The notes: generated by a model from the sequence alone, not told the origin. DNA of 64,000 nucleotides from CAYNST01 sp964434105 (GCA_964434105.1 CAYSTJ010000008.1:1-64000), one strand, 5' to 3'; counted from the stretch's first letter, positions 35,719-45,593 are shown. Made by a program: numbers and translations.

Positions 35719-37149
35719 CTAGCGGCTCGCGCTTATCAGCGCATCAATGATGTCCGGATACAGCGGCTGCCCGGTATTCCGGTCAAAAAGGGCCAGCCCA
35801 TGTTCACCAGCATAGCCGTTGTCCCAATAAAATGGTACCAGACCATGATCAACCGCAGATTGCGTAATGTATTTATTCCAGTACGTGCGGTAAGTCTCAT
35901 GGTGGTCCACGTAAGGGCGGGAGATCACGCCATACTCACCGAGTATCACACCAATCCCCTGGTCGACATAATGGGTTTTCATGCGCTGAAACTGGGTGTC
36001 GGTGTAGGACTCGTTGGCCCAGGTTTCTGTGGCGTCGGGATCGGTAGCTATCTCGCCCCATTGGGTGATGTTGCTGCTCTCGTTCAGGGTGAAATTGTAG
36101 GGGTCGTAGTAATGCACTTCCATCATCAGTCGGTCAGGGACAGAATCGTCCGGGACTCGCGCAAAATTGACAGTGTGGTCGATGTTGGTGTTGAAGCCCT
36201 GCACAACCAGATGCCGCTGGGCGTTGTTGCCACCGGTGGCGCGCACTGTGTCGACAAACGTCTGGTTAAAACCATTTTGAACGGTGTAATACTCTTCAGT
36301 CGGGGTGCCGTAATCGCCGTCCACCATGACTTCATTGGTGCCCGCGAACAAGAGTCGGTCGTCATAATCCCGGAAGCGTTCGGCAATCTGGTGCCACATG
36401 ACGGCCAGGCGGTTATTCACATAATCTTCCTGGGCATAGGTAGGCTGCATCCAGCCGCCGTCCCAATGGATGTTCATTACCACGTACATATCGACATCAA
36501 GAATGTAGTTCACCACTTCTTCAACCCGATTCATCCATGCGCTGTCAATGACAAAGCTGGTGTCGTCGGAAAACTGGCTCCATGCGACCGGCAGTCTCAC
36601 TGAACGGAATCCGGCGGCTTTTACGGATTCGATCAGCTGCGGGCTGACTTCGGGATTGCCCCAGGCAGTTTCTCCGCCAATTGCGTCCAGCGAGTTGCCG
36701 AGGTTCCAGCCCACACCCATCAGCTGGGCCAGTTCAATGCTGGTCAGGTCGCGAATGCCGGCGTCAGCGGGCGGCGGGTCCACAGGCTGATCGGGCGCAG
36801 CGCCCGCCTGGGACACCGTGACTTCCCGCACGAGATCCCCCGACGAAAACCGCAGGGTAGCGGAGCGCGACGCCTCGCCGGCATTGGACTCGACACGGAC
36901 CGTGACGGCCGCATTTCCGCTGCCGGCGCCCGGCGCTGTGCTGATCCAATCGGCGTCTGTCGCGACTGACCAGTCGCTGTTGCTGCCTACGTTGACTTCG
37001 GCAGACGCAGCGTCGGCGTCAAACTGGACTGAGCCCGGATTGACACTGAGCGCAATCGTCGGGGGGGTATCGTCGTTATTATCGCCGCCACAGGCGGCCA
37101 GACAGATCAAAACAGGCAATAAAAATAGCCAATGGAGTTTTTGTGGCAT
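35719..37149 (-). CDS. GH5 endoglucanase lipoprotein with BACON domain
   Basis: The 476-residue precursor starts MPQKLHWLFLLPVLICLAAC; Cys20 in the lipobox points to a surface or periplasmic lipoprotein. Residues about 32-115 form a BACON domain (SDWSVATDADWIS, REVTVSQAG), followed by a Pro/Asp linker. The GH5 catalytic domain (about 135-476) has acid/base Glu273 (AGTNEVM) and nucleophile Glu405 (ILGEYG), with GVGWNLGNSLDA near its start. Likely activity is on beta-1,4-glucan or a mixed-linkage glucan. ATG at 37149 has GAGGA eight bases upstream. BACON domains are commoner in Bacteroidetes, so domain transfer is possible. Confidence 0.9.
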   Translation of the reverse strand: MPQKLHWLFLLPVLICLAACGGDNNDDTPPTIALSVNPGSVQFDADAASAEVNVGSNSDWSVATDADWISTAPGAGSGNAAVTVRVESNAGEASRSATLRFSSGDLVREVTVSQAGAAPDQPVDPPPADAGIRDLTSIELAQLMGVGWNLGNSLDAIGGETAWGNPEVSPQLIESVKAAGFRSVRLPVAWSQFSDDTSFVIDSAWMNRVEEVVNYILDVDMYVVMNIHWDGGWMQPTYAQEDYVNNRLAVMWHQIAERFRDYDDRLLFAGTNEVMVDGDYGTPTEEYYTVQNGFNQTFVDTVRATGGNNAQRHLVVQGFNTNIDHTVNFARVPDDSVPDRLMMEVHYYDPYNFTLNESSNITQWGEIATDPDATETWANESYTDTQFQRMKTHYVDQGIGVILGEYGVISRPYVDHHETYRTYWNKYITQSAVDHGLVPFYWDNGYAGEHGLALFDRNTGQPLYPDIIDALISASR

Positions 37150-37611
37150 GAGTTGCTTCCTCAAAAAACGGCGTAAGTCCGAGTGTGGGTCCGGCCTGGA
37201 TAAACGGGATAATGCCATGGTAGCAATATTGGTCATACCATAGGGTGAGCAAATTCACAGGTGCCGGTGCAGCTGCGCCTGGATAGCCGGCGATGCAAAG
37301 CAGGCTGACAGGGGTGTCCATGTTCTGTCATCGTGCGACTGCATGACTGAATTCATCATTTGACTGCCAGAAGCTGTCCGGATGTGTAAAATAACGCCCG
37401 TGTCGCAGTACGTCCATCTTCCGCGGACCCGGCGTTTGTGTCCGGAACCCGGCGCTGGAAAAACCCGTACTGTTCATCCTGTTCCAGGATACCCGTCGGG
37501 GCAGCACCCCGGGACGCATAATTGATGGAAGCCGAAATGCGCCGCCTTTCGCAACGACTGGCGGGGACGGCATCTACGTGGTATCAGCACCCCAAATATA
37601 GAGGAAATAAA
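37150..37611. promoter_or_regulatory. Divergent region GH5 lipoprotein / lpdA
   Basis: About 460 noncoding bases between divergent genes. A TTGACT followed by TAAAAT occurs near 37360-37392 towards lpdA, but the 21-base spacing is too long for a standard promoter. No operator, repeat or remnant gene could be supported. Confidence 0.35.
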
Positions 37612-39033
37612 ATGGCAGATACGATTAAGACTCAAGTACTGGTTCTCGGTGGAGGGGTTGGTGGCTATTCGGCGGCCTTTCGTGCGGCGGACCTCGGCAA
37701 GGACGTTGTACTGGTGGAACGTCATCCGACCCTCGGCGGCGTTTGTCTGAATGTCGGCTGCATTCCATCAAAAGCCTTACTGCACGTCGCGCAAGTTATC
37801 AACGAAGCTGCGGATGGCGATCATATCGGGCTGAAGTTCGAAAAGCCGGAAATCGATCTGGACAAGGTGCTGGCATTCAAGAACCAGGTTGTGGGCAAGC
37901 TGACGCAGGGTGTGGCTGGCATGGCAAAGAGTCGCAAGGTCCGGGTTGTCCGGGGTGACGGCAAGTTTACCGGGGGTAATCAGCTGCAGGTTTCCGCGGA
38001 TGGCGAGACCACCATAGAATTTGAGCAGGCGATCATTGCGGCGGGATCCAGCGTGGTCAAACTGCCGTTTATCCCCCATGATGACCCGCGCATCTGGCAT
38101 TCCACCCGTGCGCTGGAACTGAAAAATGTTCCGGCGCGGCTGCTGGTGATCGGTGGCGGCATTATCGGGCTGGAAATGGGCACCGTCTATCAGGCGCTCG
38201 GCAGCAAGGTGACTGTCGTGGAGTTTGCGGATCAGTTGATTCCAGCCGCTGACAAGGATCTGATCGCCGTCTACAGCAAGTACAATCAGGACCGTTTCGA
38301 GGTCATGCTGTCAACCAAAGTGACGGCGGTGGAGGCCAATGAGCAAGCCCTCAAGGTTCAGTTCGAAGGCGCCAGCGCACCGGGCGAGGCACGCGAGTTC
38401 GATGCCATTCTGGTTGCTGTCGGCCGGCGGCCTAACGGAAAAAATATTGGTGCGGAAGCCGCAGGCGTGGCGGTAACAGAGCAGGGGTTTATCGACGTTA
38501 ACCGGCAGATGCAGACCAATGTGCCTCATATTTACGCAGTGGGCGATATCGTTGGCCAGCCGATGCTCGCCCATAAAGCCAGTCATGAGGGGCACATAGC
38601 CGCTGAGGTTATTGCGGGGCACAAAATCGAGTCCGCGCCGCGCGCCATTCCTTCAATCGCCTATACAAACCCGGAAGTGGCATGGGCGGGCCTGACCGAG
38701 AAGGAGGCAAAAGCGCAGGGTATAGCCTATCGCACAGCGGTGTTCCCGTGGGCAGCCAGTGGGCGTGCACTGGGGGCAGGGCGTGGCGAGGGAAAAACCA
38801 AGCTTATTTACGGCAAGGATAACGACCAGCTGCTGGGAGCGGGTATTGTCGGTATCAATGCCGGCGAACTGCTGGGTGAAATATGTCTTGCGCTGGAATT
38901 TGGCGCGAGTGTGGAAGACCTGGCGTTGACCATTCACGCGCATCCCACCCTGCATGAAACAGTCGGTCTGGCGGGCGAGCTGGCGGCCGGAACAATTACA
39001 GATCTGCCCAATCCGACCGCCAAAAAGCGGTAG
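37612..39033 (+). CDS. lpdA: Dihydrolipoyl dehydrogenase
   Basis: E3 flavoprotein of 2-oxo acid dehydrogenase complexes; it reoxidises dihydrolipoamide with NAD. The redox-active disulfide is in GGVCLNVGCIPSKALLH, the NAD loop is VIGGGIIGLEMGTVYQALGS, and the dimer His-Glu pair is in HAHPTLHE. The start MADTIKTQVLVLGGG has GAGGAAATAAA just upstream; an in-frame extension of 30 codons is not used. The FAD loop reads GGGVGG, with Val where Pro is usual. It has 473 residues. It stands alone, without aceE/aceF. Confidence 0.95.
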   Translation: MADTIKTQVLVLGGGVGGYSAAFRAADLGKDVVLVERHPTLGGVCLNVGCIPSKALLHVAQVINEAADGDHIGLKFEKPEIDLDKVLAFKNQVVGKLTQGVAGMAKSRKVRVVRGDGKFTGGNQLQVSADGETTIEFEQAIIAAGSSVVKLPFIPHDDPRIWHSTRALELKNVPARLLVIGGGIIGLEMGTVYQALGSKVTVVEFADQLIPAADKDLIAVYSKYNQDRFEVMLSTKVTAVEANEQALKVQFEGASAPGEAREFDAILVAVGRRPNGKNIGAEAAGVAVTEQGFIDVNRQMQTNVPHIYAVGDIVGQPMLAHKASHEGHIAAEVIAGHKIESAPRAIPSIAYTNPEVAWAGLTEKEAKAQGIAYRTAVFPWAASGRALGAGRGEGKTKLIYGKDNDQLLGAGIVGINAGELLGEICLALEFGASVEDLALTIHAHPTLHETVGLAGELAAGTITDLPNPTAKKR

Positions 39034-39096
39034 TCGGATCTCAGCTCCCGCCTGGCACTGCCGTTCGGCTCCCCATACCGTCGGCTGCGCCGGGCC

Positions 39097-39178
39097 AGGG
39101 TCTGTTGACGCTTCTTCTGCCTGACCAGCCGAAAAAATGGCCGCCAGCAGTGGTGATGACGAAACGTCAACAGACCCT
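39097..39178. repeat. Short palindromic element with 14-bp terminal inverted repeats
   Basis: AGGGTCTGTTGACG (39097-39110) and its exact complement (39165-39178) enclose 54 bases. Allowing one bulge, the inverted repeat extends outward through CCGGGCC / GGCCCGG. It occupies the gap between convergent lpdA and the response-regulator gene and reaches the latter's stop codon. It could be a tiny transposon remnant or a bidirectional terminator-like structure. The 13-mer GTCAACAGACCCT also occurs at 35455-35467. Confidence 0.6.
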
Positions 39179-40583
39179 AGGCCCGGTGCTGCGAAGGGGT
39201 GGCGATGTTCAGGTATCCGGTTTTCATGCGATTTCGGCCTGAACGTTTGGCATGGTAGAGCAGTTCGTCCGCCATCTTGATTAATTCGATACCCGATCCG
39301 GGGATTTTCGGGCTACAGGACACTGCGCCGATGCTGATCGTCACGCGATCGGCACAGTTGCTGAACGGATGGGGAATATTCAGGTCGCGGATCGCTTCCA
39401 GCATGCATTGCGCCATATGTTCAGCCCCTCTGGCGTCGGTATCCGGCAGCAGGGCGATAAATTCCTCCCCGCCATAGCGGCCGACAAAATCCGATGCGCG
39501 TTTCTGACACTGCGCCAGAGCCTGGCTTACCCGTTGCAAACACCGGTCGCCGGCCAGGTGGCCATAATTATCATTGAAGAGTTTAAAATGATCGATATCG
39601 ATCAATAGCAGCGATATTTCGTTGTGATCGCGTATTGCCCGCTGATACTCCTTCTCCAGCGTATAATCAAACTGCCTGCGGTTCGGTATGTTGGTCAGAC
39701 CGTCGAGAAAGGAAATACTTTTTAACTCCTGCTTGTTGTGCGCGGCGAGCAGGTGATTACGAATACGTGCCATGACGACGGTCAGGCTATAGGGCTTGGC
39801 TATGTAATCGACGGCGCCAAGCTCGAAGCCGCGCACTTCATCCTGCGCGTCCATCATCCCGGTGAGGAAAATGATGGGGATATCACAAGTGGATTCGTGG
39901 GATTTTAATTGTCGGCAGGCTTCAAAGCCGTCGACTTCGGGCATTACCACATCCAGCAGGATTATGTCGAACGAATCGTTCAACGCCAGTTCGACAGCTT
40001 CCCGGCCGTTACTGGCAGTAGCAACTTCATAGAGATCACCCAGGGCGTCAGCCAATGCTTCCCGGTTTCCCGGGTAGTCGTCCACAATCAAAATCCGGCG
40101 ACGCCGGCCAGCCAGGTAATCGTGTTTCGTCGGTGAGTGTGCAGCCGTATGCCGCAGGCGCTTTTCGCGCCGCTGAATCTGGTTCATCATGCCGTTGGTG
40201 TATGCCAGCTCAACCTGTCCACCAATACGTACCAGCAGCTCTGCCGGAATCAGTGGTTTGATGACGTAATCGGACATTCCCTGATAAAAGCCGTCAGCAA
40301 TATGATCCAGACTATGGCGGTCGACGATAAGGATGACGGGAATCAGGCACAGGACATCTTCCTGCACAATTCGCTGGCACAAGTCGAAAGCCTGGCCACC
40401 CGGTGCTGACGACTCCAGTAAAATCAATGTGGGTTTTTCACGGCGCGCCGCCAGGACAATTTTTTCGTCGCCGTCCACGAATGCCAGTTCAAAGAGTCCG
40501 CCGAGTGCAGCACTCAGTTGTTCCCGGACAGCGGTCGTCGCGTTGCCGACCAGCAACAACTCTTTACTGAGAGTGGCTTTCAT
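39177..40583 (-). CDS. Double-receiver GGDEF response regulator (diguanylate cyclase)
   Basis: A 468-residue PleD-like protein. The first receiver-like domain (about 7-125) lacks the phospho-acceptor Asp, with LILLESSAPG in its place. The second receiver (163-285) is intact, with VDD (167-169), Asp211 (LLDVVMP) and Lys263 (IAKPY). The GGDEF domain (about 295-455) has an active GGEEF at 371-375 and the inhibitory-site motif RASD at 362-365, so it should make c-di-GMP with product feedback. AAGGGG precedes the ATG. No cognate kinase is adjacent. Confidence 0.93.
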   Translation of the reverse strand: MKATLSKELLLVGNATTAVREQLSAALGGLFELAFVDGDEKIVLAARREKPTLILLESSAPGGQAFDLCQRIVQEDVLCLIPVILIVDRHSLDHIADGFYQGMSDYVIKPLIPAELLVRIGGQVELAYTNGMMNQIQRREKRLRHTAAHSPTKHDYLAGRRRRILIVDDYPGNREALADALGDLYEVATASNGREAVELALNDSFDIILLDVVMPEVDGFEACRQLKSHESTCDIPIIFLTGMMDAQDEVRGFELGAVDYIAKPYSLTVVMARIRNHLLAAHNKQELKSISFLDGLTNIPNRRQFDYTLEKEYQRAIRDHNEISLLLIDIDHFKLFNDNYGHLAGDRCLQRVSQALAQCQKRASDFVGRYGGEEFIALLPDTDARGAEHMAQCMLEAIRDLNIPHPFSNCADRVTISIGAVSCSPKIPGSGIELIKMADELLYHAKRSGRNRMKTGYLNIATPSQHRA

Positions 40584-41139
40584 AGATCAGCCCCTTTGGC
40601 ATTGGTCGTCCTCCTGCAGCCGGACATAGTCAAGCACGGGGTTTACGCGCATCGGCCCGGACCGGCCACTGTTGCGCCGGTTTTGTAAAAATTACGTTCA
40701 GAGCGGTAAAGTCCGCCGCCATAATGGCTGTCGCGGATGCCGCCATCCGACTGATCGGGCGTACCGATCAGCTCCATGGCAAGCAAAGCGCAGGCCAATT
40801 GTGCGATGGTGGCGTTCCGGTGGCATCCTGTCGACGGCCGAACCCGTGCCGCAACGCCGCCGTTTTCCCACTACCCCGTACATTAAGTTTAGCAACAAAG
40901 GCAACTTATAACCCGCGTTCCGTATAAAAAGGAAGCGCCGTCGTCAATGGTACCGATGTTGCTATCCAGAATGGCCCAGGTGCTTCCATCGTCGACTGCC
41001 AGAACCAGTGAATCCCTGCTTCGCCAGTTGAAGATTGCTTTAACATACTGTTAACCTGTTCGCAAAAATGAAGCCGCTGATGCGATCGCGCCTTGAGTGG
41101 GCTGGCGCACTCATCCTTTTCCTTCTTGGAGTAACACAC
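40584..41139. promoter_or_regulatory. Divergent region response regulator / trehalose operon
   Basis: About 550 noncoding bases upstream of treY and of the response regulator. TTGAAG near 41029 and several AT-rich hexamers (TATAAA near 40924) are present, but no promoter pair is convincing. The ribosome site for treY is GGAG at 41128-41131. A 53-codon minus-strand open stretch without a start codon (40889-41050) is noted but not called. Confidence 0.35.
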
Positions 41140-43791
41140 ATGCTTGACCAGCCGGTCGCGAGTTACCGTCTCCAGCTCCACCCGGGCTTTGGATTTGAAG
41201 ACGCCCAAAAACTGCTTCCTTATATTAAATCGCTCGGAATCAGCCATATTTATACGTCACCGTACCTGCAGGCCGCCAAGGACAGCATGCACGGCTATGA
41301 TGTCGTCAACCCCGGCCTGGTCAACCAGCAACTCGGTGGCGAGTCTGCTCACGAGGCATTCTGTGAAGCAATCCAGGCGGCGGGAATGTCACACTTGATT
41401 GATATTGTGCCCAACCACATGGCCATCGCGGGCAAACAGAATCCCTGGTGGTGGGATGTATTGCAAAACGGCCAGGCCAGTCGTTTTGCCACCTATTTTG
41501 ACGTGGACTGGGAAACCTCTGAAGAGCGCTGGCCGAACAAGGTCTTGTTGCCGGTATTGGGCGACCACTATGGTCGTATTCTGGAAGCGGGCGAACTGGA
41601 ACTGCGTTACCTGCGTGGCGAGTTCGAGCTGCAGTATCACGAGCATGTATTTCCGATCGATCCATCCAGTCTGTCCGGCCTGCTGTCCCGGGCGGCGGCT
41701 GCGTGTGGTTCGGACACGCTCGCGTTTATGGCCGAGAGTTATGCGCGTGTACCGCGCCCGACCGTGATGGCGCAGAGTGACGTTGAGCAACGGCATCGCG
41801 ATAAAAAAGTATTGTCGGAGCTGCTTGCACGGCTTTGCAAGGAAGACGCCGCCTGCTGTGCGGCCATAGAAGAGCAGGTGCGGAGACTGAACCGTGACCC
41901 GGACGCGCTGGACCGGTTGATCGATCAGCAGAATTATCGTTTGGCATTATGGCGCACGGCCAGCAGGGATCTCGGTTATCGCCGGTTTTTCGATATTACG
42001 GATTTGGCTGGCGTCAGGGCTGAGCGACTGGAAGTGTTTCATGCCTCGCACGCGCTGCCCATTCGGTGGGTGCGAAAAGGCTGGGTGCAGGGTTTGCGGG
42101 TTGATCATCCGGACGGACTCCGGGATCCCACCGAATATTTCAACCGGCTGCGTCGTGTGTGTCCGAACGCCTGGTTGCTGGGCGAAAAAATCCTTGAACC
42201 GGGCGAACGACTGCCGCACACCTGGCCTATCGAGGGTACGACCGGCTACGACTTTCTGAACCTGGTCGGTGGTGTATTTGTCGATCCTGAAAACGTCGAC
42301 AGCATGAGTAACATTTATCGGGAGTTTATCGGTGAAGACAGCCAGTACCAGGCGGTCGCCAGCAGCAGCAAGCGCGAGGTGCTGACGGAACTGCTGGTGA
42401 GCGAACTGAACCGGCTGACCAACCTGTTTGTCGATGTCTGTGAGCAGCATCGGCGACAGCGTGATTACACCAGTTATGAACTGCGTGAAGCGCTGCTGGA
42501 AACCGCAGCCTGCTTTCCCGTTTACCGGTCCTACACTTCGCCTGCGGTCCGAACGCTGTTGCCTCAGGATATCGAACATATTGACAGAGCCATAGACGAC
42601 GCCCAATCGGCCCGCAGTGATCTGGATCCTGAGCTGTTTGAATTCCTGCGCAAGCTACTCAAGTTCAGGGTGCCGGGGTGTCGGGAAGGTGAGCTGGCCA
42701 TGCGGTTTCAACAGCTGACCGGACCCGCCATGGCAAAAGGCATTGAGGACACCGCCTTTTACCGCTATCACCGGCTGATCGCGCTCAATGAAGTGGGTGG
42801 CGATCCAGATCATTTCGGGATCACCCCGGACGAATTCCATCAGGGCTGCCAGACGACGCAGGCGGAGTATCCGTACACCATGCTGGCTGGCACCACACAT
42901 GATACCAAGCGCAGTGAAGATGTGCGCGCCCGGATCGCCGTGCTATCGGAAATGCCCGACGCCTGGCAGGCGGCCGTTTTTCGCTGGCGCGATCTGAACC
43001 GGCAGTTCCGCACTGATGACTGGCCCGACGCCAACACAGAATACCTGCTGTACCAGACGCTGGTGGGCGCCTGGCCAATCACGACCGAGCGCCTGTTGCA
43101 GTTTGCCGAAAAGGCATGCCGGGAATCCAAGACGCACACGAGCTGGACCAAACAAAACGCAGCCTACGAATCCGCTGTTCAGGCATTTATTGAAGGGATA
43201 ATGCAACATCCGGCGTTTATTGACGACCTGCAGCATTTTGTCGAGCGACTCATTCACCCTGGACGCATCAACTCACTGGCCCAGACACTGGCGCGGTTAA
43301 CAGCCCCTGGGGTGCCGGATGTTTATCAGGGTAACGAACTGTGGGATCTGAGCCTGGTCGATCCGGACAACCGGCGCCCGGTGGATTTTGTACAACGCCA
43401 GAAGCTTATGGAGCAAATGCTGTCGATGACAGCGGCGGATATCAACGCCGGCATGGACCTTGGCTTGCCGAAAATGTGGACAATCAGACAGGCCCTGCAG
43501 CTCAGGCAACGGGTGCCAGAGTGCTTTGGCGCAGAGGGGCAGTATCAGCCGCTGCCGGTTGCCGGGGACAGATCCCGTCATGTGCTGGCGTATATGCGGG
43601 GGCAGCGGGTTGCTGTTTTGATACCGCGCTTGACCTGTAGCCTGGATGGAGACTGGCGCGACACCCGCGTCGAGCTTCCGGCAGGCCGGTGGCACAATCT
43701 TCTGGCCGGAACCGTCGTTGACGGGGGGCAGGTGTTTCCCGGACGACTGTTTCAGGATTTTCCCACGGCCTTGCTGATGAAAGAGGAATAA
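41140..43791 (+). CDS. treY: Malto-oligosyltrehalose synthase
   Basis: GH13 enzyme that turns the reducing-end alpha-1,4 bond of maltodextrins into an alpha,alpha-1,1 bond. The ATG at 41140 gives MLDQPVASYRLQLHPGFGFE, the standard TreY N terminus, with GGAG upstream; an open extension of 24 codons precedes it. Catalytic regions: LRVDHPDGLRDP (about 320), WLLGEKIL (about 347) and GTTHDTKRSEDVRARI (about 585). The protein has 883 residues. treZ starts five bases after its stop codon. Confidence 0.96.
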   Translation: MLDQPVASYRLQLHPGFGFEDAQKLLPYIKSLGISHIYTSPYLQAAKDSMHGYDVVNPGLVNQQLGGESAHEAFCEAIQAAGMSHLIDIVPNHMAIAGKQNPWWWDVLQNGQASRFATYFDVDWETSEERWPNKVLLPVLGDHYGRILEAGELELRYLRGEFELQYHEHVFPIDPSSLSGLLSRAAAACGSDTLAFMAESYARVPRPTVMAQSDVEQRHRDKKVLSELLARLCKEDAACCAAIEEQVRRLNRDPDALDRLIDQQNYRLALWRTASRDLGYRRFFDITDLAGVRAERLEVFHASHALPIRWVRKGWVQGLRVDHPDGLRDPTEYFNRLRRVCPNAWLLGEKILEPGERLPHTWPIEGTTGYDFLNLVGGVFVDPENVDSMSNIYREFIGEDSQYQAVASSSKREVLTELLVSELNRLTNLFVDVCEQHRRQRDYTSYELREALLETAACFPVYRSYTSPAVRTLLPQDIEHIDRAIDDAQSARSDLDPELFEFLRKLLKFRVPGCREGELAMRFQQLTGPAMAKGIEDTAFYRYHRLIALNEVGGDPDHFGITPDEFHQGCQTTQAEYPYTMLAGTTHDTKRSEDVRARIAVLSEMPDAWQAAVFRWRDLNRQFRTDDWPDANTEYLLYQTLVGAWPITTERLLQFAEKACRESKTHTSWTKQNAAYESAVQAFIEGIMQHPAFIDDLQHFVERLIHPGRINSLAQTLARLTAPGVPDVYQGNELWDLSLVDPDNRRPVDFVQRQKLMEQMLSMTAADINAGMDLGLPKMWTIRQALQLRQRVPECFGAEGQYQPLPVAGDRSRHVLAYMRGQRVAVLIPRLTCSLDGDWRDTRVELPAGRWHNLLAGTVVDGGQVFPGRLFQDFPTALLMKEE

Positions 43792-43796
43792 AACGA

Positions 43797-45545
43797 ATGA
43801 CTGATCTGCGAGTATGGGCCCCCCTGGCGAAATCCGTAAACCTGCTGACAGGGCAGCAACGATACCCCATGCATGCCAGCGATCATGGCTGGTGGCAGCT
43901 ATCCACCGACCGGGTTGGCCACGGCGATGATTATCAATTTGTGGTTGACGATGGCGAACCGCTGCCGGACCCGCGTTCGGCCTGGCAGCCGGATGGTGTG
44001 CACGGTGCGTCGCGCTGGGTGGATCATTCACGGTTTGCCTGGACCGATCGCCAGTGGCAGCCGACAGCCTGGCCCGACGCAATTGTTTACGAAATGCACG
44101 TTGGTACCTTCACCGACGCGGGGACTTTCGATGCGGCGGTAGAACGACTGGATCACTTGGTGTCACTGGGAGTCACCCACGTGGAGGTGATGCCGGTGGC
44201 CGCATTTTCCGGCAGTCATGGCTGGGGCTACGATGGCGTTGCCCTGTATGCACCGCATCAGCCCTACGGTGGGCCGGACGGCATGAAACGCTTTGTTGAT
44301 GCCTGTCACCAGCGTGGTCTGGCGGTCATTATGGATGTGGTTTACAACCATTTAGGGCCTTCCGGAAACTATCTCGGCCAGTTCGGCCCCTATTTTACGC
44401 AGAAATACTCGACGCCCTGGGGTGAGGCCGTCAACGTCGATGACGCAGACAGCGATGAGGTGCGACGTTTCTTTATCGACAACGCGCTGATGTGGCTGCG
44501 CGATTATCATTGTGACGGGCTCCGTCTCGATGCCGTTCACGCCATAGTCGATGAATCGGCTATGCACCTGCTGGAGCAGATGGCCCTCGAAACAGAAACA
44601 CTGTCGAACCAGCTCGGCCGTCCGCTGGTGTTAATTGCCGAAAGCAACCTCAATAACCCGCGTTTGGTGCAGCCGCGCGAACAACACGGTTATGGTTTGC
44701 ACAGCCAGTGGAGCGACGATTTTCACCACGCCCTGCACACATTGGTCACCGGAGAAAGTGACGGTTATTACAGTGATTTCGGGTCACTGCAGGACCTGGT
44801 CAAGGTGTTGCGCGACGGTTTTGTTTATGATGGCTGTTATTCGAATTACCGTCGTCGCACACACGGCAGACCGGGCAGTCATCTGCCACCCGCAACGTTC
44901 GTGGTGGCGATACAGAACCACGATCAGATTGGTAACCGCGCGGTTGGCGAACGCCTGCATCACCTGGCCGGAGACCAGAAAACCCGTATCGCAGCCGCGA
45001 TCATGCTGATGGCACCCTACGTACCCATGCTGTTTCAGGGCGAGGAATGGGCGGCCGATTCGCCTTTCCAGTATTTTACCGATCATCAGGACCCGGTGCT
45101 GGGCGAGGCTGTCCGGAACGGTCGTCAGCACGAGTTTGCAGCGTTTGGCTGGAAGCCGGCCGATGTGCCTGATCCGCAGGATCCCCTCACGTTTACCCGC
45201 TCAAAACTGGACTGGCGTGAACTGGACGATCCCGCTCACCAGTCCATGCTGGGCTGGTACCGGGAACTCATCAGGCTACGGCGCTCAATACCGGAAATCA
45301 CCGCAGGTCGATTGCAGGATTCCGTGGTGACAGTGGACGAAAGCCGCCGGTGGCTGATCTATGGTCGCGGTCCGCTGACACTGGTCGCCAATTTTGCGGA
45401 ACAGTCACAACCCATAGAATCCAGCCGCCTGACATCTGCGCGTCTCCACTTGACCTCGGCGCCCGGTGTTGAACAGAAGACGCAACAGCTCACCATGCCC
45501 CCCTGCAGCGTGGCTTTGTTGCTCGACCAGACCTTCAAGCACTGA
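43797..45545 (+). CDS. treZ: Malto-oligosyltrehalose trehalohydrolase
   Basis: GH13 enzyme that releases trehalose from the TreY product. It has an N-terminal CBM48-like beta domain (about 1-95) and a catalytic barrel with DGLRLDAVHAI (nucleophile about 244), LIAESN (acid/base about 280) and QNHDQIGNRA (about 375). VYEMHVGTFT and WGYDGVALYAPHQPYGGP are typical. The protein has 582 residues. It follows treY by five bases and precedes glgE by 48. Confidence 0.96.
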   Translation: MTDLRVWAPLAKSVNLLTGQQRYPMHASDHGWWQLSTDRVGHGDDYQFVVDDGEPLPDPRSAWQPDGVHGASRWVDHSRFAWTDRQWQPTAWPDAIVYEMHVGTFTDAGTFDAAVERLDHLVSLGVTHVEVMPVAAFSGSHGWGYDGVALYAPHQPYGGPDGMKRFVDACHQRGLAVIMDVVYNHLGPSGNYLGQFGPYFTQKYSTPWGEAVNVDDADSDEVRRFFIDNALMWLRDYHCDGLRLDAVHAIVDESAMHLLEQMALETETLSNQLGRPLVLIAESNLNNPRLVQPREQHGYGLHSQWSDDFHHALHTLVTGESDGYYSDFGSLQDLVKVLRDGFVYDGCYSNYRRRTHGRPGSHLPPATFVVAIQNHDQIGNRAVGERLHHLAGDQKTRIAAAIMLMAPYVPMLFQGEEWAADSPFQYFTDHQDPVLGEAVRNGRQHEFAAFGWKPADVPDPQDPLTFTRSKLDWRELDDPAHQSMLGWYRELIRLRRSIPEITAGRLQDSVVTVDESRRWLIYGRGPLTLVANFAEQSQPIESSRLTSARLHLTSAPGVEQKTQQLTMPPCSVALLLDQTFKH

Positions 45546-45593
45546 ACACGACGACTGTATGTAAATCACCGGTTAACCAGAGGAAAGAAGCGC

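Noticed and set aside
37360..37392. TTGACT...TAAAAT as an lpdA promoter
   Set aside because: The spacing is 21 bases, too long for a sigma-70 promoter.
40889..41050. Minus-strand open stretch reading like NWRSRDSLVLAVDDGSTWAI
   Set aside because: About 53 codons without a start codon or ribosome site; a stretch this short is expected by chance. I could not match it to a family.
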